From contig JAFDVJ010000006.1 of the NCBI GenBank assembly GCA_018269075.1, positions 109,724 through 173,723 on the forward strand: 64,000 nucleotides of DNA. The letters are read 5' to 3'. Below are positions 1 through 8,164 of the stretch, piece after piece (the stretch's first letter is position 1; every line of letters begins with the position of its first letter). The position numbers and the translations under genes are program-made. This DNA comes from Acidobacteriota bacterium. Its GTDB lineage: Bacteria > Acidobacteriota > Blastocatellia > Pyrinomonadales > Pyrinomonadaceae. The notes beneath the pieces are model-generated. The model was not told the DNA's origin, did no database searches, and saw only the letters and a list, made by a program, of their open reading frames with translations.

Positions 1-284
1 ACCGATTGCGGATTTCGGATTGCGGATTTCGGATTGCGGATTTTTCCCAAACGAGCGGCCATTATTACACTTTGCGCCTTCGCGCCTTTGCGTTAAAACC
101 AGCATTCGCAGTCTAAATTTAACGCAAAGACACGAAGGCGCAAAGACGCGAAAATTTGATTTTATCGAATTCGATTAACGGCATCTTTCATTAGCCGCCA
201 ATCTCTCAACCACAAAAACGCCTCTTCCCGACATTCTCGCCCCAAATCGAAACCAATCCGAAATCCGAAATCCGAAATCCGAAA
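1..284. other. Gene-free left edge with two repeat hairpins
   Basis: No supported gene. It holds a TTCGGAT/TGCGGAT heptamer array (5-44), its reverse-complement array (255-288) touching the sulfatase stop codon, and between them an inverted pair of 9-bp-period units of the form CGCAAAGAC (about 70-97 and 119-150). The long minus-strand frame reading through here is a shadow of the sulfatase. Confidence 0.7.
70..150. repeat. Inverted CGCAAAGAC-type repeat
   Basis: The left arm (about 70-97) reads TTTGCGCCTTCGCGCC and continues; the right arm (about 119-150) is its approximate reverse complement. The same unit recurs at 16521-16634 and as a single arm at 57761-57786. It can fold into a stem-loop. 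Confidence 0.75.
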
Positions 285-1748
285 TCATTTCGGTATTTTC
301 GCCAGCAGTTTCTTCATTTCGGCGATGACCGGCGCGTATTTCGGGTCGGTCGCGAGATTTTTGAGCTCGAGCTTGTCCTGCGGGTGCTCGAAGAGCATAC
401 TGCCTTCTTTGCCGTCGGCCCATTCGACGTAGTGCCAGCGGCTCGTGCGGACGGATTTGCCGATAATCCCGCGATAATCGACGACCGAATAGGCGACGCG
501 GTCCCATTTCTTTTCGGGCTTTTTGAGAAGCGGCCCGAGGCTCGCGCCCTCGATGCCGGGCGGCGGCGGCAGCCCGCACAGATCGGCGAGCGTCGCGTAG
601 AGGTCGATCAGTTCGACGACGCGGTCGCTCGCGTTCGGTTTCTCTTTCGGAACGGCGATCAGCAGCGGGACGCGCAGACCGACCTCGTACATCGAATAGG
701 CCTTCGACCATTTGCCCTTCTCGCCGAGATGATAGCCGTGATCGCCCCAGAAGACGACGATCGTGTTGTCTTTGAGCCCGTTTTTTTCGAGCGCTTCGAG
801 AATCCGCCCGACCTGCGCGTCGACGAACGAGACCGACGCCCAGTAGGCGCGCTTCATCTCGCGGGCGAGCTCCGGCGTCGATTCGCGGCCGATGAACAGA
901 TCGGCGTTGCGCGGCGGGATCGAGATCGGCGGAAAGCCGTCGGGCGCTTTCGGCGTCGTCCGGAAATCGACCGGCAGCGGGATTTTGTCGAGGTCGTAAA
1001 GATCGAAAAACTTTTTCGGCGCGGTCGGCGGGCTGTGCGGCTTGACGAGCCCGAGCGCGAGGAAAAACGGCTTGTCCCGATATTTTTCCAGCATCGCGAT
1101 CGCGCGCGTCGTCGCCCGGTAATCGCCGTGTTTCTCGCCGTCGCCGTCGAGCACGACGATCCGGTCGGAATTCGAGGCCTTCGTGCTGCCGCTCGGGACG
1201 GGCGCGCGCTCCTCGTCGTCGGGGTCGGGATTGGCCGTCGTTTTCGGCTTGAAATTCGGATTGCCGCGTTCGGTGATGTTCGGATCGACCGGCTCGCCGC
1301 CCTCGGTCCACGAGACTTCGTCGTCGATCCCGCCGTGAAAGATCTTGCCGCTCCGGAGCGTCGCGTAGCCGTTGTTTTTGAAATACTGCGGGAGCGTCAC
1401 CCAGTCGGGAAATTTCCGGCGAAAATAATCGTTGTTGTTCATCACGCCGGTCTGCGTCGGGTAGCGGCCGGTCAGGAGCGAGGTCCGCGACGGGTTGCAG
1501 ACCGGATACTGCGCGTAAGCGTTGTCGAACCGCGTCGAGCGCGCGGCCAAACGGTCGATGTTCGGCGTCTGAATGAGCGGCGTGCCGTACGCGCCGAGCT
1601 CCGGCCGGAGATCGTCCGAGGCGATGAAAAGCACGTTGTAACGTGTTTTTTTCGGCTTTTTTTGCTGGCCCGAGACGAGGGGGACCGCGGAAAAAAGCAG
1701 CGACCAGAGAAGACCCAGGGCGAAAATGCTGCGGCTTTTGTTGTTCAT
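285..1748 (-). CDS. Secreted Cys-type sulfatase (iduronate-2-sulfatase-like)
   Basis: A 487-aa arylsulfatase-superfamily enzyme predicted to hydrolyse sulfate esters of glycans outside the cytoplasm. I chose the ATG at 1748 because it gives a classic signal peptide (MNNKSRSIFALGLLW...SG); upstream codons look like leader sequence. Asp45/Asp46 fit the metal site. The sequence CNPSRTSLLTG at 84-94 is the C-x-P-x-R formylglycine motif, so Cys84 must be oxidised to formylglycine. A DHGYHLGEKGKW block near the C-terminus is also typical. Layout and spacing resemble iduronate-2-sulfatases, but the substrate is inferred. It is divergent from a formylglycine-generating-enzyme homologue 76 bp away, which may be its activator. 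The TGA stop opens a TTCGGAT-type repeat. Confidence 0.9.
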   Translation of the reverse strand: MNNKSRSIFALGLLWSLLFSAVPLVSGQQKKPKKTRYNVLFIASDDLRPELGAYGTPLIQTPNIDRLAARSTRFDNAYAQYPVCNPSRTSLLTGRYPTQTGVMNNNDYFRRKFPDWVTLPQYFKNNGYATLRSGKIFHGGIDDEVSWTEGGEPVDPNITERGNPNFKPKTTANPDPDDEERAPVPSGSTKASNSDRIVVLDGDGEKHGDYRATTRAIAMLEKYRDKPFFLALGLVKPHSPPTAPKKFFDLYDLDKIPLPVDFRTTPKAPDGFPPISIPPRNADLFIGRESTPELAREMKRAYWASVSFVDAQVGRILEALEKNGLKDNTIVVFWGDHGYHLGEKGKWSKAYSMYEVGLRVPLLIAVPKEKPNASDRVVELIDLYATLADLCGLPPPPGIEGASLGPLLKKPEKKWDRVAYSVVDYRGIIGKSVRTSRWHYVEWADGKEGSMLFEHPQDKLELKNLATDPKYAPVIAEMKKLLAKIPK

Positions 1749-1824
1749 CTTTCGAAACCGTCCGGACTGATTGGAAAATCGCTTAACCTTCGATAGACTG
1801 TATCTTATCCTGTTCCGTTCGAAA

Positions 1825-2730
1825 ATGAAAACCGCGCGCTTAAAATCGTTTTTCACCGGGCTCGCGATCCTTTGCGCGATCGTTTTTCCGGCCTGCCGCA
1901 AAGACGCGCCGAAAAGTATCGAAACTAATTCCGCGCCGGCCGGGATGGTGCTCGTCAGGGGCGGCCGCTTTCTGATGGGCGACGATCGCGGGATGCCGTT
2001 CGAGATGCCGGCGCACGCGGTCGAGCTCGATTCGTTTTACATCGACGAGCACGAGACGACAGTCGCCGAATTCGCGCGGTTCGTCGACGCGACCGGGTAT
2101 CGCACCGACGCCGAGAAATTCGGCTGGTCGGGCGTCTTCGATTTCGCGGCCGGCGAATGGCGGCGCGTCGACGGCGCCGACTGGCGGCATCCCGACGGCC
2201 CGGAATCGAAGGCCGCCAACGACGAGCCGGTCTGCCAGGTTTCGTTCGCCGACGCCGAGGCTTACGCGAAATGGGCCGGCAAGCGGCTGCCGACCGAGGC
2301 CGAATTCGAATATGCGGCGCGCGGCGGGCTCGACAGCAAAAAATACGCGTGGGGCGACGAATTGCGGCCCGACGGCCGGCTGATGGCGAATTACTGGCAG
2401 GGCGAGTTTCCGACGCGCAACACGCGCGCCGACGGCTTCGCCGGCCGCGCGCCGGTCAAGAGTTTTCCGCCGAACGGCTACGGACTTTACGATCTGACCG
2501 GCAACGTCTGGGAATGGACGAGCGACTGGTACGACGACGACTATTACCGCGCGTCGCCGGTGAAAAATCCGGCGGGCGCGCCGGCCGGCACCGACCGCTC
2601 GATCCGCGGCGGCTCGTTTCTGTGCGCCGAGAATTTCTGCTCGAACTACCGCGTCGCCGGCCGGAGCCACGCGACGCCCGATTCGGGCCTCGGCAATCTC
2701 GGCTTTCGCTGCGCCCGCGATGCAAGGTAA
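1825..2730 (+). CDS. Formylglycine-generating enzyme (SUMF1/FGE) homologue
   Basis: A 301-aa FGE-sulfatase-family protein. FGEs oxidise the Cys of the sulfatase C-x-P-x-R motif to formylglycine. The ATG at 1825 gives a hydrophobic leader ending FPAC, a possible lipobox or signal peptide, so it probably acts outside the cytoplasm. FGE landmarks: RLPTEAEFEYAARGG near 154-168, LTGNVWEWTSDWY near 224-236, IRGGSF near 260-265 and NLGFRCA at 291-297. Cys267 and Cys272 are spaced C-x4-C, as in the catalytic pair of genuine FGEs, which most FGE-like domains lack. The divergent neighbour is a Cys-type sulfatase, so enzyme plus activator is the simplest reading. Confidence 0.85.
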   Translation: MKTARLKSFFTGLAILCAIVFPACRKDAPKSIETNSAPAGMVLVRGGRFLMGDDRGMPFEMPAHAVELDSFYIDEHETTVAEFARFVDATGYRTDAEKFGWSGVFDFAAGEWRRVDGADWRHPDGPESKAANDEPVCQVSFADAEAYAKWAGKRLPTEAEFEYAARGGLDSKKYAWGDELRPDGRLMANYWQGEFPTRNTRADGFAGRAPVKSFPPNGYGLYDLTGNVWEWTSDWYDDDYYRASPVKNPAGAPAGTDRSIRGGSFLCAENFCSNYRVAGRSHATPDSGLGNLGFRCARDAR

Positions 2731-2818
2731 AATCCGGTAGGTCGGTTTTTCCCGCGAAACACGCGAAAAACGCGAAAGAAAAGGGATGAAGCGATGAAAA
2801 TCGTCGAACTGATCGACT

Positions 2819-2862
2819 TTTTCACTTTTTCACTTTTTCACTTTTTCACTTTTTCGCGGGAA
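2819..2862 (+). repeat. TTTTTCAC tandem array before a start codon
   Basis: About five copies of an 8-bp unit lie 46 bp upstream of the aldo/keto reductase start. The reverse complement (GTGAAAAA) follows stop codons at 13530 and 49992, so the orientation fits the gene-boundary rule. A short CGCGAAA-type array sits at 2752-2783. Confidence 0.85.
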
Positions 2863-2907
2863 AATAACAACTGTTTGAATCCAAAGACTGGAGAATATTC
2901 GTCAATT

Positions 2908-3879
2908 ATGCGCTATCGAAAATTCGGAAGAACGGAATGGCCGGTGTCGGACATCGGCTACGGAATGTGGGGAATGGGCGGCTGGAGCGGCTCGGACGAC
3001 GAGGAATCGCTCGCTTCGCTTCAGCGCGCGGTCGATCTCGGCTGCAATTTCTTCGACACCGCTTATGTTTACGGCAACGGGCGGAGCGAAAACCTGCTCG
3101 GGCAGTTGGTCCGCGCCAACCCCGGCAAAAAGCTCTACACGGCGACCAAGATCCCGCCGAAGGATATGAAGTACCCGACGCCGGCCGACGCGCCGCTCGA
3201 ACAGTGCTATCCGGCCGATCACATCGAGGAATTCCTGCATAAATCGCTGAAAAACGCGGGCCTCGAAAGCTTCGACCTGCTCCAGATCCACACCTGGAAC
3301 GATTCGTGGACCGACGACGATTCGTGGTCCGATATGCTCGACCGGCTCAAGGAACAGGGCCTGATCAACGCCTGCGGCATCTCGATCAACCGCTGGGAGC
3401 CGTGGAACGGCATCCGCGCCGTCAAGAGCGGCAAGATCGACTCGGTGCAGGTGATCTACAACATTTTCGATCAGAATCCGGAGGACGAACTGTTTCCGGC
3501 CTGCGAGGCGAACGACGTCGCGGTGATCGCGCGCGTGCCGTTCGACGAGGGCACGCTGACCGGCACGCTGACCAAGGAAACGACTTTTCCCGAAGGCGAC
3601 TGGCGCGCGCATTATTTCACGCCCGAAAATCTGATCCCGAGCGTCGAGCGCGCCGACGCGCTCAAGCCGCTGGTCCCGTCCGGCTCGTCGATGCCCGAAA
3701 TGGCGCTCCGGTTCATTCTCAGCCAACCGGCCGTCTCGACGATCATTCCCGGGATGCGGAAACTGAAAAACGTCGAAGCGAACCTCAGGGCGAGCGACAA
3801 GGGACATCTTCCGGCCGATCTGCTCGCCGAGCTCAAAAATCACCGCTGGGTTCGCAAACCCGCGCCGTGGTCGGATTAA
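2908..3879 (+). CDS. Aldo/keto reductase
   Basis: A 323-aa NADPH-dependent aldo/keto reductase with a (beta/alpha)8 fold. The AKR tetrad is visible: Asp50 and Tyr55 (in FFDTAYVYG), Lys81 and His128 (LLQIHT). The ATG at 2908 is preceded by GGAG and begins the conserved MRYRKFGRTE; an upstream in-frame start would translate the TTTTTCAC repeat and is rejected. It is the first of three complete AKRs here (others at 36326 and 45754). It stands alone between repeat-filled gaps. The carbonyl substrate cannot be predicted. Confidence 0.88.
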   Translation: MRYRKFGRTEWPVSDIGYGMWGMGGWSGSDDEESLASLQRAVDLGCNFFDTAYVYGNGRSENLLGQLVRANPGKKLYTATKIPPKDMKYPTPADAPLEQCYPADHIEEFLHKSLKNAGLESFDLLQIHTWNDSWTDDDSWSDMLDRLKEQGLINACGISINRWEPWNGIRAVKSGKIDSVQVIYNIFDQNPEDELFPACEANDVAVIARVPFDEGTLTGTLTKETTFPEGDWRAHYFTPENLIPSVERADALKPLVPSGSSMPEMALRFILSQPAVSTIIPGMRKLKNVEANLRASDKGHLPADLLAELKNHRWVRKPAPWSD

Positions 3880-3926
3880 AATCGTGGTTTTGAGTTTCGC
3901 CTGCGACTTGGCGAAAGACTTTTTCG

Positions 3927-4003
3927 ATCTTTGGTCTTTGATCTTGGATCTTTGATTTTTGCTTCATTTCAATGGTCAAAGACCAAAGACAAAAGACCAA
4001 AGA
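3927..4003. repeat. GTCTTTG/CAAAGAC inverted heptamer pair
   Basis: The left array (GATCTTTGGTCTTTG..., 3927-3957) follows the AKR stop codon. The right array (3975-4003) is its reverse complement. The same family occurs near 26524, 40712, 42709 and 47877. Confidence 0.8.
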
Positions 4004-4014
4004 AAATGATTCAA

Positions 4015-4114
4015 CAGGCCGCGGATGACACGGATGACGCGGATTTACACGGATTTTTTGATCTGAAAAACAGAATCTGTGAAAATCCGTCGAATCCGCG
4101 TCATCCGCGGCCTG
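4015..4114. repeat. Long GCGGAT-type hairpin
   Basis: A near-perfect inverted repeat with outer arms CAGGCCGCGGATGA (4015-4028) and TCATCCGCGGCCTG (4101-4114). The inner part has GCGGAT units at about 9-bp spacing. Relatives lie at 7007-7104, 21198-21310 and 31326-31428. Confidence 0.85.
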
Positions 4115-4426
4115 TTTTTTTAGAGTCGATAAATAAGCCGTGGCGAGCACGCATTTCAATTATAATCTCAACAAATTTATTCGCTTTCCTTTGATCGAAG
4201 CCGTTCCGAATCTCCGGTTTCCGGTTTCGGGCTTATCATTTCGTCGCCGTTAAAACCGGCGGATTCAGTTTTTTACCCTCCGCGAAGACCGTCCCGGCGG
4301 ATTAATTTTCTCAACTTCTTTTCTAAATATTGACTTTAACGTAAAGATTGCGCTACCCTTTTCCATAAGATTGCACATACCTATCGGTTTTATTTTCATT
4401 CTTGATAAAACGGCATATTAAAAATT

Positions 4427-4432
4427 AGGAGG
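4427..4432 (+). promoter_or_regulatory. Shine-Dalgarno AGGAGG that decides a GTG start
   Basis: A consensus AGGAGG ends 9 nt before the GTG at 4442. A TTG at 4433 in the same frame touches the motif and cannot be the start. Confidence 0.75.
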
Positions 4433-4441
4433 TTGTTTTTT

Positions 4442-5287
4442 GTGAAAATTTTTCGTCCTTTTTCTCCCTTTTTGCTTGTTTTGTTCTGCAGCGTGCTGTT
4501 TTTCAATGTGCGGGCCGAACCCTTTCGCTGCTCGTCGGGCGACCTCGACAATCTGAAGCCGACGATCGTCCCGACGCCGACCAACGGCGGGATCCGTGAA
4601 GAAATTGCCGATAAATATCTGGAAAAATACAACCGCTGGAAGGAAGAGCTGCTCTCGACCGAATACGGCCGCCAGCAGTGGGAGCTTTACGCCGGCAACA
4701 AGAATTTCATTTTGACGATCACGATGTCCGACAAACGCGGGCACGGCGCGGGCACCGACAAATATTTGTGGGACGAAGAGGGCCGTTTCGTCGGCGCGAC
4801 GATCACGCTCGGCACGAAGATCGAAAAGGGCTTTCCCGATCCGATCTATTATCCGGTGATGAATTCGCTGTCGATCGGGATGGATAAATACCCGATCGGC
4901 GGCGAGCTGCTCGCGGCGACCAAGATGGCGCACGAGTTCGGCCACGTCAACCAGACGGCCAAAGCCAACCGCGAGCTGCTCCAGACCCAGAGCAAGCTGG
5001 TGCCCGAATACGTCGCCATCTTTCTCAAGAACGGCCGCAACACGCAGGACAAGGAATTGCTGAAGCTGGCCGAGAAAATGGGCGGCACGCCGGTCGAGAT
5101 CTGGGAAAACCGCGAATACTGGAGCGAGGTCTCGGCGATGGCCTACCTCAAGGAAAAGATCGGCAAGGAAAACTATTACTGCACGGTTTTCAGCAAGATC
5201 CAGTACAATATCGAATCTTACGCCAAACCCTACGAGGGCCGGTTCGAATCGATCGGCGAATTTCCCGACGCGGCCTGCCGAAAATAG
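4442..5287 (+). CDS. Secreted HExxH-motif protein, putative zinc metalloprotease
   Basis: A 281-aa protein of unrecognised family. It starts at GTG with strong AGGAGG spacing and has a signal peptide (hydrophobic PFLLVLFCSVLFF, then VRA-EP as likely cleavage site). The sequence MAHEFGHVNQ in the middle contains HEFGH, a gluzincin-like zinc site, and a Glu further on (EYWSEVSAMAYL) could be the third ligand. This suggests an exported metallopeptidase, but the motif is the only evidence. It is a single gene, convergent with the GH105 gene, with a TTCGGAT array just after its stop. Confidence 0.65.
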   Translation: MKIFRPFSPFLLVLFCSVLFFNVRAEPFRCSSGDLDNLKPTIVPTPTNGGIREEIADKYLEKYNRWKEELLSTEYGRQQWELYAGNKNFILTITMSDKRGHGAGTDKYLWDEEGRFVGATITLGTKIEKGFPDPIYYPVMNSLSIGMDKYPIGGELLAATKMAHEFGHVNQTAKANRELLQTQSKLVPEYVAIFLKNGRNTQDKELLKLAEKMGGTPVEIWENREYWSEVSAMAYLKEKIGKENYYCTVFSKIQYNIESYAKPYEGRFESIGEFPDAACRK

Positions 5288-5295
5288 GACAAGTG

Positions 5296-5330
5296 GGATT
5301 TCGGATTTCGGATTTCGGATTTCGGATTTT
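5296..5330 (+). repeat. TTCGGAT heptamer array after a stop codon
   Basis: Five near-identical GGATTTC units begin 9 bp after the TAG stop. No partner array follows, as expected where the next gene is convergent. Confidence 0.9.
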
Positions 5331-5488
5331 TGGTTTGAATCCCGCGCGGCGGCGGTGATCGCTTCCCTTTCGGGTACGATCGCTGTTTCGGCGCGGGATT
5401 CGACGTTTTCAGGGCCGTATTCGACGAATTTCGACTGAGTTTTCGATATCATCAGAACCGTCAAAATGGCGCGGCGTTGTTTATTTAT

Positions 5489-5555
5489 CCACGAAAAACA
5501 CGAAAGACACTAAAAATCTTTCGTGTTTTTTTAGTGTCTTTCGTGTTTTTCGTGG
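5489..5555. terminator. Perfect 24-bp hairpin between convergent genes
   Basis: The arm at 5489-5512 (CCACGAAAAACACGAAAGAC plus ACTA) is the exact reverse complement of 5532-5555, with a 19-nt loop. Stem and loop are rich in A and T runs. Its place between convergent genes suggests bidirectional termination or transcript-end protection. The units (ACGAAAAAC, ACGAAAGAC) resemble the other short-period intergenic repeats. Confidence 0.7.
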
Positions 5556-5654
5556 ATTGAAAACAGCCGTTCGCCGGCCGGTCTTTTCATTGACCGTTTC
5601 GCAAAACCGGCCGGCCGTTTCGCAAAAACCGAATTTTCTCAGTCTTTCGTTTCC

Positions 5655-6746
5655 TTACCGCAGCAGCGCCGTCGCCGCCCAGCTCGCGGCGGCCTGGCCG
5701 TGGAGATCGCCGGTCTTGCGCTGGCGGTCGAGATAATACGGCAGCGTGAATCCTTTGTTCGTGCCCTCGCAGACGTCGGTCACGTTGGCGTCCTTGTCGA
5801 TGTGTTTGACGAGGCCGAGCCACGCTTTGCGCGCCGCCGGACCGTAAGTTTTTTTGTCGAGCCAGCCCTCTTTGACGCCGGTGACCATCGCGAACGTGAA
5901 CATTCCGGTGCCGGACGTTTCGACCCACGATTCAGGCTTGTCGAGCAATTGCCGCCACAAGCCGTCGTCGGCCTGATATTTCAGGAGCGACGCCATCATC
6001 GTCAGATAGCCCTTCAAAATGCGCGCCCGCTGCGGGTGTTTTTTCGGCAGGCTCCGCAGCAGCTCGGTCATCCCGGCGGCCTGCCAGCCGTTGCCGCGGC
6101 CCCAGTAAAACTGCGCGTCCGGCGCGTGAAAGAAAAGCCCGTTCGGCTGCTGCAGCTTGTCGAGATAGGCGGTCATCGTCAGGGCGGCACGGTCGAGATA
6201 TTTCCGGTCGCCGGTCGCGCGGAAGGCCTGCACTTCGACGGCCGTGATCATATACATATCGTCGATCCAGTAACGCGCCTCGGCGGTGATGCCGTCGTCG
6301 GTCGTCTTCTCCCACTGCTTATCCGCAAACGACCGGCCGAGCGCGAGATAGCGGTCGTCCTTCGTTTCGATGAACAGTTCGAGCGGGACGACGCCGAAGA
6401 CGCGGTAATCGACGTGCGCCTGCTGCGAGATGTTCTTCGCGCCCTCGTCGGTCAGAAAACGGTCGAATTTTTTCGCGAGCCGCGCGCTCAGGTCCCGGTC
6501 TTTGGTTTCGCGGGCGATCGTCAGCGCGCCGTACCACGTGCAGATTTCCGGGTAGATCACAAACTGGCGCTTGCCGCTCTGAAACTCGAAATCGCGCTTG
6601 ACCCAGTTTTCGGCGAGCCGTTTGCCGACTTCCGCCGGCGCGGTGCCTTCGGGCCATTTGCCGAAATATTTCGACTGCGCAAAAACGCTTCCCGCGCCGA
6701 GCAGAAAAAACGCCGCCAGAATCAGGGACAATGCTGTTTTTTTCAT
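5655..6746 (-). CDS. GH105/GH88-type unsaturated glucuronyl/rhamnogalacturonyl hydrolase
   Basis: A 363-aa exported (alpha/alpha)6-barrel glycosidase. The signal peptide is clear (MKKTALSLILAAFFLLGAGSVFAQ). Family hallmarks include YWIDDMYM, QFYWGRGNGWQAAGM, WVETSGTGMF and a C-terminal GDLHGQAAASW. Family members remove the unsaturated uronic acid left by polysaccharide lyases through water addition to the double bond, with an Asp in the WIDD region as catalyst. With the nearby sulfatase it suggests use of sulfated or acidic plant or algal polysaccharide, which is inference. It is a single gene. A promoter-like element at 6926-6946 points towards it. Confidence 0.85.
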   Translation of the reverse strand: MKKTALSLILAAFFLLGAGSVFAQSKYFGKWPEGTAPAEVGKRLAENWVKRDFEFQSGKRQFVIYPEICTWYGALTIARETKDRDLSARLAKKFDRFLTDEGAKNISQQAHVDYRVFGVVPLELFIETKDDRYLALGRSFADKQWEKTTDDGITAEARYWIDDMYMITAVEVQAFRATGDRKYLDRAALTMTAYLDKLQQPNGLFFHAPDAQFYWGRGNGWQAAGMTELLRSLPKKHPQRARILKGYLTMMASLLKYQADDGLWRQLLDKPESWVETSGTGMFTFAMVTGVKEGWLDKKTYGPAARKAWLGLVKHIDKDANVTDVCEGTNKGFTLPYYLDRQRKTGDLHGQAAASWAATALLR

Positions 6747-6925
6747 CGTTTTCAGTTCCTTTTGTTTAGTTTGCCGCGTGTGAAAAAGTCAGCCGCCGGT
6801 TTGCTCGTCGAAACTCGGAAAAGCGGTTAACCATCGGAAATACCGATTCTAGCAGAAACGCTGCCGGTTTGCAAAATTTCTTTCGATCGCCGGTTTCTTT
6901 ACCATTTTCCGGGCCGGGCGGGTTT

Positions 6926-6946
6926 ATTATATAACTCACCTTACGC
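6926..6946 (-). promoter_or_regulatory. Promoter-like element shared with 7178-7198 (leftward copy)
   Basis: On the minus strand it reads GCGTAAGGTGAGTTATATAAT. It matches the rightward copy at 7178-7198 at 19 of 21 positions and ends in a perfect TATAAT. It could drive the GH105 gene with a leader of about 170 nt. Confidence 0.5.
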
Positions 6947-7006
6947 GGTTGATCCGTAATCAACCATTCCGTTTTTCAGGTAAACTTTGAGTCGCCGGAT
7001 CAACTG

Positions 7007-7104
7007 ATGGGACGCGGATAAACGCGGATTTGGCGGATCAGCACGGATCAAACCCTTATTAAATCCGTGAAAATCCGCCAAATCCGCGTTTATCCGCGGC
7101 CCAT
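7007..7104. repeat. Long GCGGAT-type hairpin
   Basis: Outer arms ATGGGACGCGGATA (7007-7020) and TATCCGCGGCCCAT (7091-7104) enclose further complementary GCGGATTTGG/CCAAATCCGC units. It lies in the 472-bp divergent gap that otherwise holds only the two promoter-like elements. Confidence 0.85.
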
Positions 7105-7177
7105 TAAAACCGCCGCCGCGGGCAGGTTTCGGTAAACAAATGGCAGCCCGGCCGGAAATCCGCTAAAATCAATAAGC

Positions 7178-7198
7178 GCGTAAGGTAAGCTATATAAT
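7178..7198 (+). promoter_or_regulatory. Promoter-like element shared with 6926-6946 (rightward copy)
   Basis: It reads GCGTAAGGTAAGCTATATAAT. The TATAAT at 7193-7198 lies 20 nt before the ATG at 7219, giving a short leader. No TTGACA-like -35 is seen; the conserved GTAAGGT block may replace it or be an operator. Confidence 0.55.
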
Positions 7199-7218
7199 AC
7201 CGGCGACGTTAAGAAGTT

Positions 7219-8085
7219 ATGAAATTACCCGTCGAAAAGGAAAAACTGCTCGATCAGATCGTGGCGGATCTGAGCCGCGTCGAAAACGTCGCGGCGATCG
7301 TCCTCGGCGGTTCCTACGCGACCGGCGAGGCGACCGAAAAATCGGATCTGGACATCGGGATCTATTATTTCGAAGACCGGCCGTTCGCGATCGGGTCGAT
7401 CAGCGCCGTCGCCGAAAAATACGCCGTCGCCCGGCCGACCGTCACCGGATTTTACGAATGGGGGCCGTGGGTCAACGGCGGCGCCTGGATCGAAACCGCC
7501 CGCGGGCCGGTCGATTTCATCTACAAAAACATCGACCAGATCGAGCGGACGATCGCCGCGGCCCAAAACGGCGAATGGGAAAATCATTTCGAACAGCAGC
7601 CGCCCTACGGTTTTTCATCCGTTTTCTTTCTGGCGGAAACGAAACACTGTCTTCCGCTTTACGATCCGGCCGGAGCGATCGCGCGGTTAAAATCGGAGGT
7701 TCGGGTTTACCCGCCGAAGCTCCGGGAAACGATCGTTCAGCAGTCGCTTTGGTGGGCCGAATTCACGATTCTCCACGCCGAGATATTCGTCCGGAAAAGC
7801 GACGTCTACAATACGGTCGGCTGTCTGACGAGAGCCGTCAAATATCTGGTCACCGCGCTTTTCGCGATCAACGAGAGCTACCCGCTCGGCGACAAACGGG
7901 CGCTCGACGCGTTGGAAAAATGCCGGCGGCGGCCTGAAAATCTGCGGCAAAGAATCGAGGAGATTCTCTGCGTTCAAAAAGAAACGGGTCATCGAAACGT
8001 CGCCGCGCTGAAGGATTTTTTCGAGGAAACGGCCCGACTGACGAACGGTCTTTACAAACCGGCGTTCGACTTCAAAAAGGAGTAA
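7219..8085 (+). CDS. Nucleotidyltransferase-domain protein (Pol beta superfamily)
   Basis: A 288-aa protein with an N-terminal minimal nucleotidyltransferase fold. GGSYATGEATEKSDLDIG at about 31-48 is the GS-x(n)-SDxDxG signature, whose two Asp bind Mg2+. The helical C-terminal half resembles aminoglycoside-nucleotidyltransferase-like enzymes, which add AMP to small molecules or proteins. The substrate is unknown and resistance should not be assumed. It has a short leader behind the 7178-7198 promoter and ends at a strong terminator. Confidence 0.72.
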   Translation: MKLPVEKEKLLDQIVADLSRVENVAAIVLGGSYATGEATEKSDLDIGIYYFEDRPFAIGSISAVAEKYAVARPTVTGFYEWGPWVNGGAWIETARGPVDFIYKNIDQIERTIAAAQNGEWENHFEQQPPYGFSSVFFLAETKHCLPLYDPAGAIARLKSEVRVYPPKLRETIVQQSLWWAEFTILHAEIFVRKSDVYNTVGCLTRAVKYLVTALFAINESYPLGDKRALDALEKCRRRPENLRQRIEEILCVQKETGHRNVAALKDFFEETARLTNGLYKPAFDFKKE

Positions 8086-8101
8086 GCCGGACCCGGGAGA
8101 A

Positions 8102-8147
8102 AAAAAGACGACGGCCGGTCAATGCTGAACGGCCGTCGTCTTTTTTT
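8102..8147. terminator. Bidirectional intrinsic terminator
   Basis: GACGACGGCC pairs with GGCCGTCGTC around a short loop. An A-run precedes and a T-run follows, so it works as a rho-independent terminator in both directions. It serves the convergent nucleotidyltransferase and TPR genes. Confidence 0.92.
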
Positions 8148-8164
8148 CCTTATAAGGCGTTTGT

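Larger units (their letters stand above)
3880..4441. other. Intergenic region with two repeat hairpins
   Basis: No gene seen in 562 bp. It holds a CAAAGAC-family inverted pair (about 3927-4003), then a long GCGGAT-type hairpin (4015-4114). The rest is AT-rich leader for the next gene, ending in AGGAGG at 4427-4432. Confidence 0.7.

Noticed and set aside
384-1796. 470-aa plus-strand frame opposite the sulfatase
   Set aside because: Antisense frame created by GC-rich codon use; no motif.
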